Assembly: GCA_903970565.1 (NCBI GenBank)
Contig: CAJCJE010000801.1
Span: 1 to 11,387, forward strand
Reading direction: 5' to 3'
Source of the DNA: Candidatus Melainabacteria bacterium
GTDB lineage: Bacteria > Actinomycetota > Actinomycetes > Mycobacteriales > Pseudonocardiaceae
DNA: 11,387 nt
Position numbers and translations under genes: made by a program. The notes below the pieces were generated by a model. That model saw only the letters and a list, made by a program, of their open reading frames with translations. It made no database searches and was not told the DNA's origin. This document shows, one piece after another, positions 7,540 through 11,387 of this stretch. Each line of letters opens with the position of its first letter. Position 1 is the first letter of the stretch.

Positions 7540-9100
7540 TCAGTTCGCCGGACGGGGTTGCGGCAACGAACAGGCCGCCGCCCCCTTCAGCCCACCCGCG
7601 CGCAACGCCGACAGGTCGACCTTGCCCTGTGCGGTCAGTGGAATCCGCGACACGGTCACATACTCCGACGGACGCAGGTTGGCGGGCAGGCCGCAGGCGG
7701 CGTGCCGGCGCAGCCGGTCGGCCAACCTGCCGTCGACCGTGGGGACGGCGCTGTCCTCGCGCTGGACATAGGCGACCAGCCGGACGTCGCCATCGCCGAA
7801 ATCGCTGCTGGTCACCACGACCGCGGCGACCTCGGGATGGGTCAGCAGCGCGGCTTCCACCTCGAACGGCTCGATCCGGTAGCCCCGGACCTTGATCTGG
7901 TGGTCAATCCGTCCACAATGGATCAGCTCGCCGTCGTCGACGATGCCGAGGTCCCCCGAGCGGTACGCCGGTAGGCCGTCCAGTTCGACGAAGCGCTCCG
8001 CGGTGAGCGCAGGCCGGTTCAGGTAGCCTGCGGTCACCCCGCGCCCGGACACCCAGATCCCCCGCCGTTCCGTCCGGAACGAGCGCGCCGTTGGCATCGT
8101 GCAGTGAAACGCGCAGATCCGGTATCGGCCACCCGATCGGGCTGCGATCCGGGCGGGCGAGGTCGCCGACGCGGATGCGCCGGTAGGTGACGTGCACCGT
8201 CGTCTCGGTGATCCCGTACATGTTGACCAGCTGTGGCCGCTCGTCCCCGCGCGCCGCCATCCAGTCGCCCAGCAGCGCGACATCGAGCCGCTCGCCACCA
8301 AAGATGATCAACCTCAGGTCGGGGCCGGCCGGTGCGGTCGACTGGCGTGCGGTCGCGAGCAGACGGAACGCCGAGGGGGTCAGGTTGAGCACGGTCACCC
8401 GTTCCTCGGCCAGCAGGGTGAGCAACCGGGCCGGATTGCCGACGACATCCGTCGGCACGAGCACCAGTACGCCGCCGTGCAACAGCGCACCCCAGATCTC
8501 CCACACCGAGAAGTCGAAGCACGGTGAGTGGAACATGGTCCACACATCGGTGTCGGTGAAGCTGAACCAGTGCGCGGTGCGGTCGAACAGCCGGAGCACG
8601 TTGTCGTGGGTGACCTGGACGCCCTTGGGCGTGCCGGTCGACCCGGACGTGTGAATGACGTAGGCAATCGAATCACCCGAGGCCGACCACGGGCGGACTG
8701 CCCCGGTCGATCGGTGCGCCAGGTCCTCGATATCGAGCACGCGCACTCCGTGGGCCGCTATGGCGGCGCACCCCGGCCGGTCGGCCAGTACGGTCCGGAC
8801 TCCGCTGTCCCGAACGAGTAGCTCGGTCCGCGCTTCGGGAAAGGCGGGATCGATGGGTACGTAGGCGCCACCGGCCTTGAGGATGGCCAGCATCCCGGTG
8901 ATCAGTTCGACGCCGCGGCCACAACACAGGCCGATCCGCTCCCCAGGGCGGGTTCCGCACCGGCCGAGTACCGCGGCGAGCCGGTCGGACTCGGCGTCGA
9001 GTCGACCGTAGGTGATGCTGGTGCCGTTGGCGCGGACCGCGACCCGCTCCGGTTGGCGCCGGGCGATGGCGCTGAACCGGTTGTGCAGTCCGTGCTCCAA
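7540..9100 (-). pseudogene. Thr-specific adenylation domain (SyrB1/CytC1-like), reading frame broken
   Basis: Two frames join at 8059-8063 into one A domain of about 519 residues, the normal length. Counted from TTG 9100, the first part has core A3 HTSGSTGTPKG (150-160) and code residues D196 F197 W200 N239 I266 G268 M294 V302 H303. The second part has YRSGDLG, the RIDHQIKVRGYRIEP loop and the catalytic Lys in TAQGKVD. The code DFWNIGMVHK is the textbook Thr code, so it should adenylate L-Thr and load the carrier protein encoded next. The frame changes after DGTAG and resumes at IWVSGRGVTAGYL, inside core A6, so no residues are lost. If the sequence is right the C-terminal subdomain is not made and the enzyme is dead; a sequencing slip would restore it. 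TTG 9100 is chosen because A-domain homology begins there and AGAGGG lies 10 bases upstream; the frame is open to TTG 9196. Confidence 0.88.
8059..8063 (-). other. Frameshift point in the Thr adenylation gene (run of five C/G)
   Basis: On the coding strand the bases read ACG GCG GGG G ATC TGG. Dropping one G, or adding GA to give GAG ATC, joins the two halves as DGTAG(E)IWVSG, which is normal core A6. Both halves keep strong A-domain similarity right up to this point. Confidence 0.85.
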
Positions 9101-9407
9101 CGGTTCATCACCCTCTCGGCAGTCACCGGGCCACCCGAGTGTGCCATCCGAGCCCCATCGCGGCACTGTCCCCAGCGCCCTGACGGTAGGCAGCAACTGC
9201 CGGTGATGTCAATGAACATGGGGATATATCAGCGGTAGCGGGCTTCGGCGTCGGTTCCTGACCGGTCCGGCCGGCCAACGGATGCGCTCGATCCGATTCC
9301 GGCGGAGGAAATCGCGAGTCTAAGTTCGTAGCTGTTCGGTGGCGGGGCGCCGGGCACAGCGGTTTTGCCCATCGGGCCAAGGAACTCCGTGGGCCTAGCC
9401 GCACCGA
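9101..9407. other. Region between operon and transposase remnant
   Basis: This 307-base stretch holds the candidate promoter and leader of the operon near 9101-9220. From about 9230 to 9407 I see no convincing gene and no DDE transposase sequence. A 47-codon minus-strand frame (9229-9372, beginning MGKTAVPG) has no good ribosome site. A GC-rich self-complementary patch (GGCGCC core) lies near 9342-9352. Confidence 0.4.
9183..9212 (-). promoter_or_regulatory. Candidate sigma-70-type promoter for the NRPS operon
   Basis: On the minus strand TTGACA (9207-9212) is followed after 18 bases by TACCGT (9183-9188). Transcription would begin near 9176, leaving a leader of roughly 75 bases before the TTG at 9100. 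If real, it rules out TTG 9196 as the translation start. Found by eye and untested. Confidence 0.35.
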
Positions 9408-9989
9408 TCAGGACGTCGCGTGCTGCGACGTCGACTCCGCTGGCATCGGGACGCCGTCGCGCCGCCGGTCGAGCCGGATCGAGGGCGGTCGCCCCGGTCG
9501 AGGTTCGTCGAGCAGACCGTTCAGCCGTGCGGCGACGAAGCGGGAGCGCCATCGGTTCACGGTCGTGGGGGCCACGCTCAGCTCGGCAGCAACCTGCTTG
9601 TTCGTGTCACCGTCCGCGCACGCCAGCACGATTTTTGCCCGTAGTGCAAGGAATTGCGCGGTCTTGCGCTGTCGCACCCAGCGGGTGAGTTGTGCTCGCT
9701 CGGCCTCGTCGAGGACCAGCTCCGGCTTGTGCCGACCCGGCCGGGCCTGATCGTTCAAGCCGGCCAACCGATCGGACAGGAACCGGGAGCGCCACTTGCC
9801 CACCGTCACCGTGGTGAGATTCAGCGTCGTCGCCACCTCGACGTTCGACGTCCCGTCGGCGCAGGCCAACACGATCCGGGCTCGTTGCGCCAGCCGAGGA
9901 CGCGCGTGATCGTCGACCAGGCGGGACAACTCCGCACATTCTTGCTCGGACAGCACGAGCTCGACGGTCCGAGGACCCCGACGCGACAT
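9408..9989 (-). CDS. IS630-type transposase N-terminal (HTH) fragment with doubled HTH domain
   Basis: The protein has 193 residues and two head-to-tail copies of a homeodomain-like HTH unit, residues 10-85 and 90-166. Matching pieces are [62 protein letters not shown] and [16 protein letters not shown]. This unit is the DNA-binding N-terminus of IS630/Tc1-mariner transposases. The DDE catalytic domain that should follow PRPGRPPSI is absent in all frames down to 9230; the last 22 residues (RLDRRRDGV to HATS) look like readthrough into foreign DNA. It is therefore probably a decayed insertion element. ATG 9989 lacks a clear ribosome site. No inverted ends or target duplication were identified. 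It lies between the pathway operon and the exporter gene. An intact stand-alone DNA-binding protein is a less likely reading. Confidence 0.75.
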   Translation of the reverse strand: MSRRGPRTVELVLSEQECAELSRLVDDHARPRLAQRARIVLACADGTSNVEVATTLNLTTVTVGKWRSRFLSDRLAGLNDQARPGRHKPELVLDEAERAQLTRWVRQRKTAQFLALRAKIVLACADGDTNKQVAAELSVAPTTVNRWRSRFVAARLNGLLDEPRPGRPPSIRLDRRRDGVPMPAESTSQHATS

Positions 9990-10169
9990 GGAAACAGTGT
10001 AGATAATTATGTCCCTGATTTCAGTCGCATCGATAACAGGACACCCGTACTACAGTTCGAACCGAACCCGATCAGCAACACTGGAGCTACGGCCGAGGCA
10101 GCGGAACCTTTCCCTCGTAACTATCACTGCGGTCGGCCGATGGTCTGGCGGCTGCGTAATCGGGGCCGA

Positions 10170-10175
10170 TACGAT
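10170..10175 (+). promoter_or_regulatory. Possible -10 box (TACGAT) for the exporter gene
   Basis: TACGAT lies in GATACGATAGC, about 50 bases before the exporter coding start. A matching -35 is weak (TGGCGG at 10146-10151, 18 bases spacing). An 8-base palindrome GTTCGAAC sits further upstream at 10055-10062 and might be an operator, but could be chance. Confidence 0.25.
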
Positions 10176-10206
10176 AGCTTGGGACAGGCCCCCACCGCCG
10201 TGGTCG

Positions 10207-10213
10207 AAGGAGG
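10207..10213 (+). promoter_or_regulatory. Strong ribosome binding site AAGGAGG before an ATT codon
   Basis: AAGGAGG is a near-perfect Shine-Dalgarno sequence. Seven bases later (10221) the exporter frame has ATT where a start codon is expected. The only standard in-frame start nearby is GTG at 10200, which lies before this site. Confidence 0.6.
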
Positions 10214-10220
10214 CTTTCCC

Positions 10221-11387
10221 ATTAGCCAATCCCGTGGCCTACTCGCACCGCTCACCAACCGTAATTTCCGGTTGTTATTCATCGGTCAGGTCACCTCGTT
10301 GTTGGGCGACCAGTTCTTCGTTGTCGCGATCCCTTTCCTCGTGCTGGGTCGGGCGCAGGCGGACACGCTGGGCGAGGTCTTGCTGGCCTATGGTCTGGCC
10401 AGGCTGGTGGCCTTGCCGATCGGCGGCATTCTGGCCGACCGGCTACCTCGGACGCGGCTGATGCTGGGCTCCGACGCGGGCAGAATGATCCTGTTGGCAC
10501 TGTTGGCGGTGTTGCCGCTCACCACGCTCTGGCCGTTGTTCGTCCTGGTGATCCTCACCGGTGCCTTCGAGGGCATCTTTCTGCCGCCGTCGTGGGCGCT
10601 GTTGCCCGAGATCGTGGCGGAGGACGTGATCGGTCCGGCCAATGCCCTGCTGACCAGTGCCACGATGGGGGCCACTCTGCTGGGGCCGCCGCTGGCCGGT
10701 CTGTTGTTGGTGGCGACCAGCCCGCACGCCGTGTTCGGGTTCGATGCGGTGACCTTCGCCGTTTCCTTGTTCACCCTGTTCCGAATTCGGATCGGCGCCA
10801 GGACGCAGACCGACGAATCCACCGTCGATCAGGCCACATCCACCGAGGCCGGCTCGGCGCCGGTGGGCGGCGAGCCGGCGATGACCTTCTGGGGCCTGTT
10901 CCGGACATCGACGTTCCTACAGTTCACACTGGCCATGTCGGTGGTCGCCAATCTCGCCTACGACGGCGCCGTGCAGGTCGCACTGCCGGTGTTCAGCAAG
11001 GATTCACTGCATGCCGGCGCGCGCGGGTACGGGGTGCTGTTGGCCGCGCTGGGCCTGGGAATGCTGGTGGGCGGGTTGGTCTCGGCCAGGTTGTTCAACC
11101 TGCGTGGCCGGGGCAAGATCGCCCTCGGGCTGGGCACGACCCTGGGTGTCGCCTTCGCACTGGTGCCGGTCGGGGATGCGCTGTGGGTGGGCATCGTCAC
11201 CCTGGCCGTTGCCGGCTTCTGCAACGGGGTCAACGACGTCTTCTACACGACGATGCTCCAGCAGCGCCTGCCGGCGGCTCTGCTCGGCCGGTGCATGAGC
11301 GCTCTGCTGACCTCCATTTATGGCGTGTATCCGATAGCCGTGGTCGCTTCCGGTTTCGTCGTCACCAGTGCCGGCACTCTGCCGGTG
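10221..11387 (+). CDS. MFS exporter, N-terminal part (cut by window edge)
   Basis: The frame is open for 389 codons to the window end. The N-terminus (LLAPLTNRNFRLLFIGQVTS) leads into a first membrane helix with LLGDQFFVVAIPFLVLG. The loop after helix 2 reads GGILADRLPRTRLM, an MFS motif A variant typical of the MFS_3/EntS-like drug and siderophore efflux group. Many hydrophobic helices follow, with a polar central loop (about 198-220, TQTDESTVDQATST) dividing the two halves. It probably exports the product or gives self-resistance, or may be unrelated. It is divergent from the transposase remnant and points away from the NRPS operon. The start is uncertain: ATT at 10221 has ideal spacing from AAGGAGG, while GTG at 10200 adds seven residues (MVEGGFP) but would place that ribosome site inside the gene. 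Confidence 0.88.
   Translation, partial: MSQSRGLLAPLTNRNFRLLFIGQVTSLLGDQFFVVAIPFLVLGRAQADTLGEVLLAYGLARLVALPIGGILADRLPRTRLMLGSDAGRMILLALLAVLPLTTLWPLFVLVILTGAFEGIFLPPSWALLPEIVAEDVIGPANALLTSATMGATLLGPPLAGLLLVATSPHAVFGFDAVTFAVSLFTLFRIRIGARTQTDESTVDQATSTEAGSAPVGGEPAMTFWGLFRTSTFLQFTLAMSVVANLAYDGAVQVALPVFSKDSLHAGARGYGVLLAALGLGMLVGGLVSARLFNLRGRGKIALGLGTTLGVAFALVPVGDALWVGIVTLAVAGFCNGVNDVFYTTMLQQRLPAALLGRCMSALLTSIYGVYPIAVVASGFVVTSAGTLPV

Noticed and set aside
8059..8063. Programmed ribosomal frameshift in the adenylation gene
   Set aside because: No heptameric slippery site with a convincing downstream stem was seen, and A-domain genes are not known to use this; a mutation or sequence error is simpler.
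9101..9196. TTG at 9196 as the start of the Thr adenylation gene
   Set aside because: Residues before 9100 show no A-domain similarity, the TTG has no ribosome site, and it falls inside the candidate promoter.
9229..9372. 47-codon minus-strand frame beginning MGKTAVPG
   Set aside because: The nearest GGAG is 12 bases away, codon use is not typical of the neighbours, and no family is recognised.
10009..10461. Plus-strand frame of 150 codons overlapping the exporter start
   Set aside because: Most of it is out of frame with the MFS gene, whose membrane helices are clear; its own product looks random.
1..11387. CRISPR arrays, tRNA or rRNA genes, riboswitches
   Set aside because: No regularly spaced repeats, cloverleaf or conserved RNA elements were found on reading both strands.

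Overview
The window is GC-rich DNA with long overlapping reading frames, GTG/TTG starts and tightly packed genes. It also carries NRPS genes, a GlxA-type regulator and an IS630-type transposase remnant. This is the style of an antibiotic-producing actinomycete (Streptomyces or Pseudonocardiales type); I cannot name the genus.

Layout. The left edge (1-799) holds a GlxA-type regulator cut by the window end and a small cupin gene diverging from it; neither looks like a pathway gene. From about 9100 down to 882 a single minus-strand operon reads, in order: an adenylation-domain gene broken by a frameshift, a free-standing carrier protein, a SyrB2-type non-haem iron halogenase, an alpha/beta-hydrolase with a Cys nucleophile (SyrC/CmaE-like), a possible 27-residue leader peptide, a flavin reductase, and an NRPS with domain order T-C-A-T. 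The genes abut or overlap. A hairpin lies between the operon end and the convergent cupin gene. To the right are a truncated IS630-type transposase gene with a doubled HTH domain (9408-9989) and, diverging from it, an MFS exporter that runs off the window.

How the genes fit together (inference from family knowledge). The free-standing A domain carries the exact textbook threonine code DFWNIGMVHK. It would load L-Thr onto the 79-residue carrier protein. The halogenase has the HxA facial motif of SyrB2 rather than HxD/E and would chlorinate the tethered Thr to 4-chloro-Thr. The Cys-nucleophile hydrolase would move the chlorothreonyl group onto the N-terminal T domain of the NRPS, which has no A domain of its own. 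The C domain would then join it to a Val-like residue (code DALWLGGTFK) on the second T domain. No thioesterase, reductase or epimerase domain is present, so release and any further extension must be encoded elsewhere. The flavin reductase has no flavin-dependent partner here. The set is a compact actinomycete version of the SyrB1/SyrB2/SyrC chlorination-and-shuttle system of syringomycin, attached directly to a one-module NRPS.

Main caveat. The Thr-activating gene is split by a one-base (or minus two-base) frame change at a run of five G/C bases at 8059-8063. This is either a sequence error or a true inactivating mutation. All product predictions depend on motif reading by eye; no alignment or database search was run.
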